Part shown: one piece after another, positions 8,913-18,158 of the stretch | How positions within the stretch are numbered: the stretch's first letter is position 1 | Layout: every line of letters starts with the position of its first letter | DNA from: Nostocales cyanobacterium LEGE 11386 | GTDB taxonomy: Bacteria > Cyanobacteriota > Cyanobacteriia > Cyanobacteriales > Nostocaceae | NCBI GenBank assembly: GCA_015207155.1 | Contig: JADEXK010000020.1 | Coordinates: 19,805-83,804 of the forward strand | Length of the DNA stretch: 64,000 nucleotides | Reading direction: 5' to 3' | The notes under the pieces: model-generated | What the model was told of the DNA's origin: nothing | The model's input: the letters and a program-made list of their open reading frames with translations, nothing else | Databases searched by the model: none | Made by a program: the position numbers and the translations under genes

Positions 8913-9299
8913 TCATATACGTGGACAATGTTGTTCTAGGCAAGATTTTAGGGTATTAGGGTCAAACAAAATCGGTAAAAAGTGAATGCTGTTGATTTCT
9001 TTAAAATAAAACAGGATAGGAATTCCATTCCAAAAGATCCGCCAGTTTTGCCATTCTTGGTAGGGAAAGCGCCGCAGTAATTTTTCGCCTCTGTAAATAT
9101 CTAAGTCTGTGGCAGTAAATCGCAAACGTAACGTTACAGTTTGAAACAAAAGAAATAAACCCAAAAAAGCAATTACCGCTCCTACCCAAGGTTGCACAAC
9201 AAGTAGTGGAATAGCAGCAATCACCAACACTATAGGGATATTGTAGCTAGGCTTGAGTTCCACAGTTGATGTAGAATTCGGTGCAAATGAACTAGTCAC
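8913..9299 (-). CDS. DUF3119 membrane protein
   Basis: 128 residues. Two close hydrophobic segments (residues about 20-55: IPIVLVIAAIPLLVVQPWVGAVIAFLGLFLLF) are followed by a soluble beta-rich domain with LRFTATDLDIYRGEKLLRRF and YQEWQNWRIFWNGIPILFYFKE. This resembles a PH-like membrane protein and matches cyanobacterial DUF3119. Function unknown. It lies between the MlaE-type permease gene (upstream on the same strand) and DUF3086. Confidence 0.85.
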   Translation of the reverse strand: MTSSFAPNSTSTVELKPSYNIPIVLVIAAIPLLVVQPWVGAVIAFLGLFLLFQTVTLRLRFTATDLDIYRGEKLLRRFPYQEWQNWRIFWNGIPILFYFKEINSIHFLPILFDPNTLKSCLEQHCPRI

Positions 9300-9380
9300 A
9301 GTTTCAAATCCTGCCTTGTTAGTAGAACATCTCTCTTATTTTAAGAGTTAGGGGTTAGTCATTGGTTATTAGTTGCTCCC

Positions 9381-9467
9381 CCACTCCCCACTCAGGAAGG
9401 AAGCACTCCCCTTCGACTTCGCTCAGGGCAAGCGCACTCAGCACTCAGCACTCAGCACTCAGCACTC
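9381..9467. repeat. Heptamer array (GCACTCA) with embedded palindrome
   Basis: Tandem GCACTCA units (the complement of TGAGTGC) end at the stop codon of the permease gene. Embedded is the palindromic CCCTTCGACTTCGCTCAGGG element, which recurs inside the arrays near 17827 and 30330. Confidence 0.8.
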
Positions 9468-10265
9468 TTAAAACCCTTGCAGCAATGCACTACCAGTTCC
9501 CTGAAACATTAACCATGAAAGAAAGAAATTGCTAGTAAATATAATCAGCAAGGAAGTAACAACAGCAGTTGTGGTTGATTGTCCTACGCCTTTAGCTCCT
9601 CCCGATGTCGTTAAACCCCAACTGCAACCAATGACGGCAATTAATAAGCCAAAGCAACCGGCCTTGATGAGGGCGCTACAAATATCCCAGATGCCAAGCA
9701 GGTTACGGGCTGAGTCTAGGAATACTGTATCGGCAATACCATATATATTCGTGGCAATGAACAATCCTCCCAAAATCCCCGTTAACAAAGACAGAAGGGT
9801 TAAAATGGGCAGCATTAAGCAGCAAGCAAGCAGACGGGGGATAACCAGGTAATCAATGGGGTCGGTTTTTAAGATAAATAAAGCATCGATTTGTTCAGTG
9901 ACCCGCATGGTACCTATTTCTGCTGCAAAGGCAGAACCAACCCTTCCCGCCAAAACCACTGCGGTCAGTACAGGCGATAGTTCACGTGTCAATGCTACCG
10001 CCAGCACTCCGCCGACCAGATTTCCCGCGCCAAAGTTGATAAACTCCCGCGCCACCTGAATGGTAAACACTGCACCAACAAACACAGCCGTCAATAAGGC
10101 AATAAACAAGGAATCCGGCCCAACGGCTGCCATTTGCTCTAAGGTATTGCGCCAATTTATTTTCCCCCTCAGCAGGTGAACTATTACTTGTCCACCCAGG
10201 AAAATCGCCGCCAGCAGTCGCTGACTCCACGCTCCTAAACTGGATTTAGATGTAGTCTCACTCAA
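9468..10265 (-). CDS. MlaE-family lipid ABC transporter permease
   Basis: A protein of about 265 residues if it starts at TTG 10263-10265 (LSETTSKSSLGAWSQRLL); a GTG at 10346 gives 292 residues but lies inside a heptamer array and is unlikely. MlaE permeases form the membrane part of ABC systems that move phospholipids between inner and outer membranes; in plants the homologue TGD1 imports lipids into plastids. Hydrophobic helices alternate with the conserved region TRELSPVLTAVVLAGRVGSAFAAEIGTM. The C-terminal part has GGAKGVGQSTTTAVVTSLLIIF, also typical. The ATPase and MCE-type substrate-binding subunits are not in the window. DUF3119 and DUF3086 follow it. Confidence 0.9.
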   Translation of the reverse strand: MSETTSKSSLGAWSQRLLAAIFLGGQVIVHLLRGKINWRNTLEQMAAVGPDSLFIALLTAVFVGAVFTIQVAREFINFGAGNLVGGVLAVALTRELSPVLTAVVLAGRVGSAFAAEIGTMRVTEQIDALFILKTDPIDYLVIPRLLACCLMLPILTLLSLLTGILGGLFIATNIYGIADTVFLDSARNLLGIWDICSALIKAGCFGLLIAVIGCSWGLTTSGGAKGVGQSTTTAVVTSLLIIFTSNFFLSWLMFQGTGSALLQGF

Positions 10266-10338
10266 TGTTTTGTAGCTAACTCGGTAACTGCATATAAGAA
10301 TAGCGGATGTTGTGAGGGAATGGGGAGCGGGCAAGATG

Positions 10339-10370
10339 CCTGTCACCTGTCACCTGTCACCTATCACCTG
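10339..10370. repeat. Heptamer array (CTGTCAC/CTATCAC)
   Basis: About four tandem heptamers just upstream of the permease gene, the same family as 7384-7413 in opposite orientation. The remaining gap up to 10681 has no recognisable gene; it holds the promoter side of the following small membrane protein. Confidence 0.75.
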
Positions 10371-10681
10371 CTTCCCTACTCCTCATTTTTGGTGAAAGAT
10401 TAACTTAAATTAAAGCTAATCTCAGAAAGTCAAGCTGCGATTAAACGTGCTGTGTAGCAGCGTTACAAAAGTACATTGACTTAAAGCCTGATTTTGCAAT
10501 GGTTTTAGACATTTTTTGACTTCTTCATGCTCGAAGCATCTGGTGTGACAGATAGTGGTTTATTTTAATTAAAACTTAAGATTTTTGACATATCGTCTGC
10601 TGCGGAGCGATCGCACGTATTGTAGAAGATGACATAAAGCTTTTTAGCTATTGCTCACTTTATTCACGGAGCCTGTCATAA

Positions 10682-10978
10682 ATGACTGTTTTTACCAACT
10701 TTCTCCGTTCCCTACTGCTCACAATGTTTTTTAGTTTTGCCGCTCCGATGTTTTTAGTCGGTGGCACATTATTCCTTTTACCCCTCATCGGTCATGTCCC
10801 GTCTTTACAAGAGGCGACAGAGGCCAGCGCTACCCGGATAATGCACTTTCTCGCCATCTTTGGGAGCGGTACTCCCCTGCGTGGACTCGTAATCATTAGT
10901 TTGACTTGTAGTTTCGTCGGGGCGCTGTTTGATACTTATGCTTATTACCGTTGTCAAATTTTACGCATAGACTCTTAA
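10682..10978 (+). CDS. Small membrane protein, unknown function
   Basis: 98 residues with an ATG start and a CGGAG sequence about 10 bases upstream. There are two hydrophobic segments: residues about 8-38 (SLLLTMFFSFAAPMFLVGGTLFLLPLIG) and about 66-85 (LRGLVIISLTCSFVGALFDTYAYYR). A short polar loop with SLQEATEASATRIMHFL lies between them. I do not recognise the family. The hydrophobic pattern and clean start make it a likely real gene. It stands alone between divergent repeats and sppA. Confidence 0.65.
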   Translation: MTVFTNFLRSLLLTMFFSFAAPMFLVGGTLFLLPLIGHVPSLQEATEASATRIMHFLAIFGSGTPLRGLVIISLTCSFVGALFDTYAYYRCQILRIDS

Positions 10979-11417
10979 GCGGCTAGAACAGATTTCTAAA
11001 TGTTCTCAAACTGATGACGAGCCAAAACTCTGACTATCCTGAATCTAGATCGGGATGAGAATTGCTGAATTTATATAAAATTTAAATTGTTTTAATCAAA
11101 ATTAACTAAATAGCCATTAAGTGGCAAAGGCTTACAGGCTGTGCTAAGAAAGCATGGTTGAATGGGCATGTGAATTTGTAATTTAAGGTCTATGGAGGAA
11201 ATGCCTTTGCCATTAAGCTACAAATTTTGCATATTTTTAGCTTTGTAAAGACTATATTGTCATGAGTATAACAAATAAATATCCATCCAAAACCTAAAAA
11301 ATTAATTAAGATTTTTGAGAGTACAACGCCTGCTAATTTTGATAAACACAGCAAAGTAGGACGTTTGAACGCTGGACATTTTATATTGAATTTATTACAG
11401 AGGTTTTTGAACTGCTC
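10979..11417. other. Intergenic region before sppA, no gene seen
   Basis: 439 bases, AT-rich. No recognisable RNA, repeat array or convincing ORF; an 87-codon minus-strand frame here looks random in composition. It presumably holds the sppA promoter. AGAGG at 11400-11404 lies about 13 bases before the sppA ATG. Confidence 0.5.
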
Positions 11418-12239
11418 ATGGTCTGGCCTTTTAAGTCTAAGTTTCGTAAACAAATTGCCCGGATTGAAATTACTGGTGCGATCGCTAGTGCTACTCGCAA
11501 ACGGGTATTAGAAGCCCTAAAAACCGTAGAAGAGAAAAAGTTTCCCGCTTTACTCCTACGCATCGATAGTCCTGGGGGTACAGTTGGAGATTCTCAAGAA
11601 ATTTACAGCGCCCTGAAGAGCTTACGCAAAAAAATCAAAATCGTCGCCAGCTTTGGCAATATTTCGGCTTCTGGCGGTGTCTACATTGGTATGGGAGCCG
11701 AGCACATCATTGCTAACCCTGGTACAATCACCGGGAGCATTGGCGTAATTTTGCGCGGAAATAACTTAGAGCGTTTGCTAGAAAAAATCGGTGTTTCTTT
11801 CAAAGTGATTAAGTCTGGCCCTTACAAAGACATTTTGGCATTTGACCGGGAACTGACTGAACCAGAAAAAAGCATCCTGCAAGAGTTGATTGATATCAGT
11901 TATCAGCAGTTTGTCCAAACAATAGCCGAAGCGCGTTCTTTAGAAGTAGAAACTGTCAAAAGTTTCGCTGATGGTCGGATTTTTACCGGACAGCAAGCCC
12001 GAGAATTGGGTGTTGTAGACCGCCTGGGAACCGAAGAAGATGCACGTTGCTGGACAGCAGAATTGGTTGGTCTTGATCCTGATAAAACACCTTGCTATAC
12101 CCTAGAAGAACGAAAACCTTTATTGAGTCGCGTTCTCCCCGGAAGTCGTCAGGTTTCATCAGGGTTAGGAGCGGGAATTGATTGGCTCGAATTTGAAATG
12201 TCTACCAGTGGTCTGCCATTGTGGTTATATCGACCGTAG
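11418..12239 (+). CDS. sppA: Signal peptide peptidase SppA (short, 36K type)
   Basis: 273 residues, peptidase family S49. It degrades signal peptides left in the membrane after secretion. The Ser/Lys catalytic dyad is visible: Ser in FGNISASGGVYIGMGAEHI and Lys in FKVIKSGPYKDILAF. LLRIDSPGGTVGDSQEIYSAL and ANPGTITGSIGVI are further family motifs. It is a single-domain short form, like Bacillus SppA and unlike the double-length E. coli enzyme. No obvious transmembrane segment precedes the domain (MVWPFKSKFRKQIARIEI), so membrane attachment would be peripheral. aroH follows on the same strand. Confidence 0.92.
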   Translation: MVWPFKSKFRKQIARIEITGAIASATRKRVLEALKTVEEKKFPALLLRIDSPGGTVGDSQEIYSALKSLRKKIKIVASFGNISASGGVYIGMGAEHIIANPGTITGSIGVILRGNNLERLLEKIGVSFKVIKSGPYKDILAFDRELTEPEKSILQELIDISYQQFVQTIAEARSLEVETVKSFADGRIFTGQQARELGVVDRLGTEEDARCWTAELVGLDPDKTPCYTLEERKPLLSRVLPGSRQVSSGLGAGIDWLEFEMSTSGLPLWLYRP

Positions 12240-12354
12240 ATGTTTAGATAGTCAGAGGTCGATTATCTATCGTTAATGACCTTTCGGGTTCGTCAGTTGC
12301 TCATGGGGGAAACCCCCAAGACCGCACTGACTCACCAATGACTAATGCTTATTA

Positions 12355-12360
12355 AGGAGG
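12355..12360 (+). promoter_or_regulatory. Ribosome binding site deciding the aroH start
   Basis: AGGAGG ends 8 bases before GTG 12369-12371, ideal spacing. It lies inside the longer frame that begins at ATG 12345 and therefore argues for the GTG start. Confidence 0.8.
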
Positions 12361-12368
12361 ATTTTGGC

Positions 12369-12782
12369 GTGGAGTGGCAAATGCGGGCTATTCGCGGAGC
12401 AACAACCGTTTCGGAAAATACTATTGCAGCGATTCGAGAAGCGGTGACGGAACTGCTAGATGAACTGGAACAACGGAATCAACTGCAACCAGAGGATATA
12501 ATTAGTGTTACTTTTTCGGTGACACGCGATTTAGATGCTATTTTTCCGGCAGCGATCGCTAGAGAACGTCCTTGTTGGGATAATGTGGCCATGTTGGATG
12601 TTCAGCAAATGCACGTGGAAGGTAGCTTACAACGTTGCGTCCGGTTCCTCATCCACGCCTACCTCCCAGTTTCTACCCCAATTCATCATATTTATTTGCG
12701 TCAAGCTGCTAACTTACGTCCAGACTGGTGTATCTCGCAACCACTACAAGCATCACAGCCAGCAATTAAGTCAAAAGTTTAA
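12369..12782 (+). CDS. aroH: Chorismate mutase, AroH class
   Basis: 137 residues from GTG 12369, chosen because AGGAGG precedes it by 8 bases. It converts chorismate to prephenate on the way to phenylalanine and tyrosine. The monofunctional AroH fold is shown by the N-terminal MRAIRGATTVSENT (the Arg next to the active site) and by MLDVQQMHVEGSLQRCVRFLIHAYLP, which contains the Cys-Val-Arg stretch of the family. Length fits AroH (about 127 residues) with a small C-terminal extension. It is 129 bases downstream of sppA and convergent with the HtrA protease gene. Confidence 0.93.
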   Translation: MEWQMRAIRGATTVSENTIAAIREAVTELLDELEQRNQLQPEDIISVTFSVTRDLDAIFPAAIARERPCWDNVAMLDVQQMHVEGSLQRCVRFLIHAYLPVSTPIHHIYLRQAANLRPDWCISQPLQASQPAIKSKV

Positions 12783-12802
12783 AATACCTTCCTTCTTTGT
12801 GT

Positions 12803-12838
12803 CTTAGTGCCTTTGTGGTAAAACCACAAAGACACCAA
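12803..12838. terminator. Long hairpin between convergent genes (repeat-derived)
   Basis: CTTTGTGGT pairs with ACCACAAAG around a three-base loop, and the arms extend outward (CTTAGTG against CACCAAG). It lies between the convergent aroH and htrA-type genes and could stop transcription from both sides. The sequence belongs to the dispersed CTTTGTG repeat family. Confidence 0.55.
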
Positions 12839-12854
12839 GTAGCATACATTACGT

Positions 12855-14072
12855 TTACAAAGAAGCATTTTGTAACTCAGCTGTGCGGACTGAAAGCAGC
12901 TGTATCTGATTACCTCGTTGCACTTTCATTTGCAGCACCTGACCAAGGCGACTATTTTCTACCAGGTTCTGTAACTGATCTGCACTAGTAATTGCTTGTC
13001 CATCAATTTGGACAATGACATCACCACGCCGAACACCAGCAGCCGCCGCCGGAGAATTGGGAACAACTCGCATTACCAAAACTCCATTAATTTCTGGGAT
13101 TTGAATGGGAGAATTGGGGTCAGTATTATTCTGCTTTGCTAGCTGAGGTGTTAAAGTTACCATTTGCACACCTAAATAAGGGTGTACAACTTTGCCATCA
13201 CGTTGCAGTTGAGCTGCGATCGCTTTAGCTTTATCAATAGGAATAGCAAAGCCAATACCCATGGCGTCGGGACGAATGGCTGTGTTAATCCCAATTACTT
13301 CACCACGTTCATTCAATAGTGGCCCCCCAGAGTTCCCAGGGTTAATAGCCGCGTCGGTTTGAATGAAATCTAAGCGTTTGTCAGCAATCCCGACTTGGGC
13401 GCTAGAACGTTTGAGGGTACTGACAATTCCCAAAGTTACTGTATTATCAAATCCTAAGGGATTACCCACTGCGATCGCCCAGTCTCCTACCTGGACATTA
13501 CCAGAAGAACCCAAGGGCGCAACAGGTAAATCGTTACCAGCGTTAATCTTGACAACCGCCAAGTCTGTTACTTCATCAATGCCTTGAACTTTTCCTTCGT
13601 AGGTGCGGCCATCTTTGAGGCGGACTGTCACTTTATCAGCTTTATCGACTACATGGGCATTGGTGAGAACCAAACCACTCTTGTCGAGAATGAAACCAGA
13701 ACCTAAACCACGCAATTGTTCAGGCGGTAACTGTTGGGGGAAACCGTCACCAAAAAACCGCCGGAAAAATGGATCTTCCAGAAATGGGTCCATACGACGA
13801 GTAATGGTGCGTTCAGTATCAATACGTACTACTGCTTTTCCGACACGATTCACTGCTGCTGTGACAAAGCTAGTACTACCTATAGCAGTATTTGCCGGTG
13901 ATGGCTTCTGAGCTATCACCTCTGGTACATTCGCAGACTGGGGTGCAGGTTCCGCTTGAGAGGGCAACACCCGCAGCGTGCTAACAGTTAGCGCAACGCC
14001 CAGAATCATTGCTAACACATAGGAGCTAAGTTTACGTATAGAACCACGTAGCTGGAGAAATTGCATAATCAC
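12855..14072 (-). CDS. HtrA/Deg-type serine protease with PDZ domain (HhoA/HhoB/HtrA family)
   Basis: 405 residues. A periplasmic or thylakoid-lumen quality-control protease. An N-terminal signal/anchor segment ([22 protein letters not shown]) is followed by a trypsin-like domain with the triad His ([10 protein letters not shown]), Asp ([10 protein letters not shown]) and Ser ([17 protein letters not shown]), then one PDZ domain from about residue 300 ([33 protein letters not shown]). Cyanobacteria carry three such paralogues; the sequence alone does not tell me which one this is. A methionine two codons in is an alternative start. Confidence 0.93.
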   Translation of the reverse strand: MIMQFLQLRGSIRKLSSYVLAMILGVALTVSTLRVLPSQAEPAPQSANVPEVIAQKPSPANTAIGSTSFVTAAVNRVGKAVVRIDTERTITRRMDPFLEDPFFRRFFGDGFPQQLPPEQLRGLGSGFILDKSGLVLTNAHVVDKADKVTVRLKDGRTYEGKVQGIDEVTDLAVVKINAGNDLPVAPLGSSGNVQVGDWAIAVGNPLGFDNTVTLGIVSTLKRSSAQVGIADKRLDFIQTDAAINPGNSGGPLLNERGEVIGINTAIRPDAMGIGFAIPIDKAKAIAAQLQRDGKVVHPYLGVQMVTLTPQLAKQNNTDPNSPIQIPEINGVLVMRVVPNSPAAAAGVRRGDVIVQIDGQAITSADQLQNLVENSRLGQVLQMKVQRGNQIQLLSVRTAELQNASL

Positions 14073-14395
14073 AACCTAATCTAGAAGCTTAATTGTTGCT
14101 TAGTCGTGAAAAATCTGTATCACGTATTTTTACAGAATTGATGCTCATCCCGGATGTTGGCTTTTGCACTTGATTTCAGGTTTTGCTTTTTCCCCAGGGT
14201 CAAATTGGGGACTGGTGTGAGCTATCTGTAATTAAAATTAATTGAATAATTAACACAATAGCTATTATGGAGATTCGCCCTTTTAAGGTTCGGGTTTTAC
14301 CCAATTAATCCTATTTAGAATTGGTATGGCCGTAGTCACATAGGTGAGGACAGTATTGAATCAACTAGGTTTATACTCAGCACTTTGCCATAACT
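14073..14395. other. Intergenic region upstream of the HtrA gene
   Basis: 323 bases without an ORF. A CCCCAGGGTCAAATTGGGG hairpin lies near 14193-14212. Otherwise AT-rich and unremarkable. It holds the htrA promoter and the downstream end of the glycosidase pseudogene. Confidence 0.45.
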
Positions 14396-15276
14396 CTAGT
14401 TTTCCTGAACCAGTAAAACTGACTTTACGGGCCGCTTGACAAAATTCCCCTCCGAATTAACCTTCCCATAAAAGGTTTGACCATTGTAATACATTGAAGA
14501 CGAACTCCCTCCATCGAGGTTCATGGCTTTTTGAGCGCCAAGGGTTTTCATGAAATCTGCCAGTGCTGGTAAGGACATGCCAGAAGCAGAAGCCGAGGGT
14601 TTTTGAGCTACCATTACCAAAATAATGTCGCCATCATCGGTAATGCCTAGGGCTGTTCTGGCGTTGGGTTGTTTGCTACCAAGCGCATCTCGTCCTTGGG
14701 AATGATCCACAAAACCTTCTTGTACTGAGGTAAGTGCTGGTAATAAGCCCGGTCCAGCACCTATGGCATCGACTAACTGACAACCTGCTGGTGATGACTT
14801 TTTGTGTAGAGTAATATCGTAGCGGAGCGTTTGCCCACATAGGTAGCGACGGAATTCTGTACGATTGAAAATTTGACTGAGGTAAGGCTTTAAGGTGGGA
14901 TTGTTCACTAGGCGATCGTTTGCTTGAGGATCGGCTGCTATTTGTCCAGAAAGCACAACATAGGATGTAGATTTTTGATTTGCTGGGTCAAAAATCCCGC
15001 ATTTAAAATGGCGATCGCTCGATGATTCTGAGCAAATTCTTCGACTGTGTTGACCTTTTTTGACAACGCCGGCGTGATCAAAAAGCGGCTATTAGCTGGA
15101 ATCCATAGGACATGAACTATGCTTTGGGGTAAGGTACGCTGCTCATAGCGAATAGTTTTTTGTGGTAATGGTGTAGCGTTTGTCACAAACGAAGATATTG
15201 TTGGTGCAGAGGAACGTAAACTAAACGACATTCCCAAACTAATTATTGTTATACTTAGTAACAGAATTTTTCTCAC
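14396..15276 (-). pseudogene. Phosphodiester glycosidase (NAGPA-domain) gene split by a one-base frameshift
   Basis: Two overlapping frames (14938-15276 and 14396-14956) make one protein of about 290 residues. The first has a signal peptide (MRKILLLSITIISLGMSFSL) and ends ...FAQNHRAIAILNAGF, then a nonsense tail. The second continues as VLSGQIAADPQANDRLV with the family signatures NARTALGITDDGDIILVMV and MNLDGGSSSSMYYNG. Adding one base to the A5 run at 14990-14994 restores the expected NAGFFDPANQKSTSYVVLSGQ. NAGPA-like domains hydrolyse phosphodiester-linked sugars. The rest of the gene is undamaged, so the lesion is very recent, a phase-variable slippage site, or a sequencing error in a homopolymer. 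Confidence 0.85.
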
Positions 15277-15589
15277 TTATTTATCTCTCCCAAAATCCTC
15301 TAAAGCTTGATAGCATTGTCCCGTAAAGGCTTTGGGGCACATTTTCCCATGATTAATAGACTAAAATATAATATTGTATTTTTGGCATTCACGTCATCAC
15401 CAAACCATACTGTGTAATTGCTTACTAAATAGATAATTTTTAGTATTTTCTTGATCAGGAAATGTAATAAATTTTCATAAGATATATTATGAAGTAAAAA
15501 ATGAATTTCTCTAATTGCTAAAAAGTAAAAGGGTTAATTAACTAGAGAATTATTTTTTGTTTTGACATCAAAGTATATATATTATATAG
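15277..15589. other. AT-rich intergenic region
   Basis: 313 bases, strongly AT-rich, no ORF or repeat recognised. It lies between the glycosidase promoter side and the start of a hypothetical gene; it may carry promoters for both. Confidence 0.4.
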
Positions 15590-15952
15590 TTGGTAGCAAT
15601 ATCAGGCTTTATTTTTGATGTTAATATCATTGAAAGGCTGAAAAATGTGCTTTTCTTCAAAGAAAAACCAAAAATTAAAAACGCTCAATTACATAAAGTA
15701 GATAGAGTGTTTTTAAATTCTATCAATATTGTTTTATTGACTGGGTTTTTAATAACCTTAGGAATTAGTATTTATGCGACCTTTTCATCTTTGGGATTCC
15801 GCTTATTAAATTTTGACGTATTTACCTCCATAGAAGAATCGTACCACCCTACATCGATTCCTTGGATAGACAATGCTTACGAATGTCACCGCACTGGCAG
15901 AGATTGGCATGAGCAAGAGTGTTGGGATTATGAACACAATCCTATGTTCTAA
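15590..15952 (+). CDS. Hypothetical small membrane protein
   Basis: 120 residues from a TTG start; no in-frame ATG is available and no clear ribosome binding site precedes it, so the start is uncertain. One transmembrane segment is likely at about residues 46-68 (NIVLLTGFLITLGISIYATF). The C-terminal part (SIPWIDNAYECHRTGRDWHEQ then ECWDYEHNPMF) is rich in aromatic residues and has two cysteines, and it looks like a folded small extracytoplasmic tail. Composition is AT-rich compared with neighbours. Family not recognised; it could be the remnant of a longer gene. Confidence 0.45.
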   Translation: MVAISGFIFDVNIIERLKNVLFFKEKPKIKNAQLHKVDRVFLNSINIVLLTGFLITLGISIYATFSSLGFRLLNFDVFTSIEESYHPTSIPWIDNAYECHRTGRDWHEQECWDYEHNPMF

Positions 15953-16058
15953 ATTGACATTGTATTAATAGCCTCTGCACATTGGATATTAGATAAAAGA
16001 AACCAACATCTGGGAAATTTAGATCAAAATGGATATGTAGGCTGTTGTTTGTTCAACC

Positions 16059-17423
16059 TTGAATCAATCTAACTTTGTGCGTAATCTGCAAGAAACTCAT
16101 TTGAACCGTGCCCGTGCTAGTCTCAGACAAGCATTGTCTTGGTATGGATATCTTCGCAAGTCAGGGCAGCTTGCATCAAACCCAGAATTAGCAGGTTTGG
16201 TAAAACCGGAATTAGAAGCTTTGAACTCCACTCTCAACAAACTAGACTCGAATGTCATTAGAATTGCCGCCTTTGGTTTGGTGAGTCGTGGGAAGTCAGC
16301 CGTATTAAATGCCTTGCTGGGAGATAAGATTCTGCAAACTGGCCCCTTAAACGGTGTTACCCAATGGCCGCGTTCCGTGCGGTGGCAACCAGGAGGTAAG
16401 GTACTGGTAGAGTTAATTGATACTCCAGGATTAGATGAAATTGCTGGCGAATCACGGGCACAAATGGCGCGAGAAGTGACGCGTCAGGCTGATTTAATTT
16501 TATTTGTTGTTTCAGGTGATATCACGCGCACTGAGTATCGAGCGTTACTAGAATTGCGGCAAGCACAAAAACCTTTAATTTTGGTATTTAACAAGATAGA
16601 CCTCTACCCAGATACAGATAGGGCAGCAATTTATGACAATCTGCAACAACTAGGTGCAGGACATCACCAAGCCAAACCGCTACTACCTGATGAAATTGTG
16701 ATGGTGGCGGCGGAACCAGCACCAATGGAAGTACGCGTTGAGTGGCCTGATGGTCGGATCAGCTATGAATGGGAAACACCACAACCCCAAGTAGATGAAC
16801 TCAAGCAGACAATTTTAAATATTCTCAATCGGGAAGGGCGATCACTTCTAGCCTTAAATGCACTGATTCAAGCACGAGATGCTGAGGAGGCGATCGCCCA
16901 AAAAACCATTGATTTACGCGAGAAGGAAGCTGAAAATATTATTTGGCAATTTACGAAATACAAAGCCTTGGCAGTAGGGTTAAATCCCATCGCTGTTTTG
17001 GATGTGATCTGCGGTACAATTGCCGACTTAGCTTTAATTCGTTCTCTAGCCCGATTATATGGGTTACCCATGACTAGCTATGAAGCTAGTAAAATTTTAA
17101 AAACGATTTTCTTCAGTTCTGGTGGCTTGCTGCTAGGAGAATTAGGTAGCAGTTTAGTTTTGGGTTTAGGTAAGAGTACTGCTGCTCTCACCAGTGGTGA
17201 TCACCCTACTAATATTACTGCTTATGCTGGCAGTGCGATCGCTCAAGCTGGGATTGCAGGTTATGGCGCATACGTTGTAGGTAAAGCCGCCCAAGTGTAT
17301 TTAGAAAAAGGTTGTACTTGGGGACAATTGGGAGCTAGTACTGTAATTCAAGAAATTCTTTCTCAGGTTGACCAGAATACAATTCTGTATCGTCTGCAAC
17401 AAGAAATAGGGATCAAGTATTGA
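16059..17423 (+). CDS. Era/dynamin-like GTPase with C-terminal DUF697 membrane domain
   Basis: 454 residues from TTG 16059 (MNQSNFVRNLQETHLNRAR). The GTPase domain is at about residues 65-240: P-loop AFGLVSRGKSAVLNALLG, switch II DTPGLDEIAGESR and NKIDLYPDTD for guanine recognition. The C-terminal 150 residues are hydrophobic (LNPIAVLDVICGTIADLALIRSLARLYGLPMTSYEA) and match DUF697, which is expected to sit in the membrane. Related cyanobacterial proteins are annotated as small GTP-binding proteins; the process they serve is not established. It is monocistronic, followed by 465 bases of repeats. Confidence 0.85.
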   Translation: MNQSNFVRNLQETHLNRARASLRQALSWYGYLRKSGQLASNPELAGLVKPELEALNSTLNKLDSNVIRIAAFGLVSRGKSAVLNALLGDKILQTGPLNGVTQWPRSVRWQPGGKVLVELIDTPGLDEIAGESRAQMAREVTRQADLILFVVSGDITRTEYRALLELRQAQKPLILVFNKIDLYPDTDRAAIYDNLQQLGAGHHQAKPLLPDEIVMVAAEPAPMEVRVEWPDGRISYEWETPQPQVDELKQTILNILNREGRSLLALNALIQARDAEEAIAQKTIDLREKEAENIIWQFTKYKALAVGLNPIAVLDVICGTIADLALIRSLARLYGLPMTSYEASKILKTIFFSSGGLLLGELGSSLVLGLGKSTAALTSGDHPTNITAYAGSAIAQAGIAGYGAYVVGKAAQVYLEKGCTWGQLGASTVIQEILSQVDQNTILYRLQQEIGIKY

Positions 17424-17888
17424 TAATAAATAAAAAATATTTGCCTAACTATTACCATTCATTAGAGTTAATCAATTTCTATCAAATTCTGCTGACAATG
17501 GGTTCAAATTGCTAATTTAAGAGGCAAAATTGAGAAAATAACTGAAACCAAGATGAAGACTAAAAATTAAAATTTTATATTTTATTCTTCATTTGACAAG
17601 AAAGCAGAGGGGCGGAGGGGCGGAGGAGAAAAAAACTTATTATTTAGGTAAGTCCAAAAATTAAATTACTGCTCCCCTGCTCCCCTCCCTGCCTCTTCTT
17701 GACGGTGTTCACTACCAGACTCTTTTGGCAAGCCTATCTAAACTGGAAATAAGTAGTCATCATCAACTGCTTACACCAGGACTAATGAAAGTCTACTGTG
17801 CTGATTCATTAACTTTTACTCAGCACTCCCCTTCAAGTTCGCTCAGGGCAAGAAGCGCACTCAGCACTCACACAAAGGTGAAAGTATC
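17424..17888. repeat. Intergenic region with GCACTCA array and CCCTTCAAGTTCGCTCAGGG palindrome
   Basis: 465 bases without a gene. 17820-17870 repeats the combination seen at 9381-9467: GCACTC heptamers interrupted by a palindromic CCCTTC...CTCAGGG element. GGGGCGGAGGGGCGGAGG near 17609 is a further short direct repeat. The array lies about 20 bases before the CP12 start. Confidence 0.7.
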
Positions 17889-18158
17889 ATGACAAAAACC
17901 CTAGAAGTAGTTCAAGCTGCTGTTAACTCCGGAACAAAAACTCTTGAGCAAGCCATTCTAGAAGCTATTGTTGAAGCTCGTGAAACCTGTGAAATCGACG
18001 GCGATAACTCGGCCGGCTGTGCAGTTGCTTGGGATATTGTGGAAGAATTACAAGCAGAAAAAGCTCATCAGCAGCAGGTCAAACAACGCAAGACATCTCT
18101 GGAAAACTATTGTGATACGCATCCAGAGGCGATAGAGTGTCTCATTTACGATGTTTAA
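17889..18158 (+). CDS. Calvin-cycle regulator CP12
   Basis: 89 residues, a typical full-length CP12. In the dark its cysteine pairs oxidise and it ties GAPDH and phosphoribulokinase into an inactive complex. Both redox pairs are present: N-terminal C...SAGC in CEIDGDNSAGCAVAWDIVEEL (which contains the AWD-VEEL core), and C-terminal CDTHPEAIEC. GAAAGTATC just before the ATG includes a possible GAAAG ribosome binding site. Its last four bases overlap the end of the convergent tlyA gene. Confidence 0.95.
   Translation: MTKTLEVVQAAVNSGTKTLEQAILEAIVEARETCEIDGDNSAGCAVAWDIVEELQAEKAHQQQVKQRKTSLENYCDTHPEAIECLIYDV

Noticed and set aside
11190..11453. 87-codon minus-strand ORF upstream of sppA
   Set aside because: Composition is random, it overlaps the sppA start, and no ribosome site or family is recognisable.
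12305..12317. GGGGGAAACCCCC hairpin between sppA and aroH as a terminator
   Set aside because: No T-tract and it is part of a common palindromic repeat; aroH lies close downstream.
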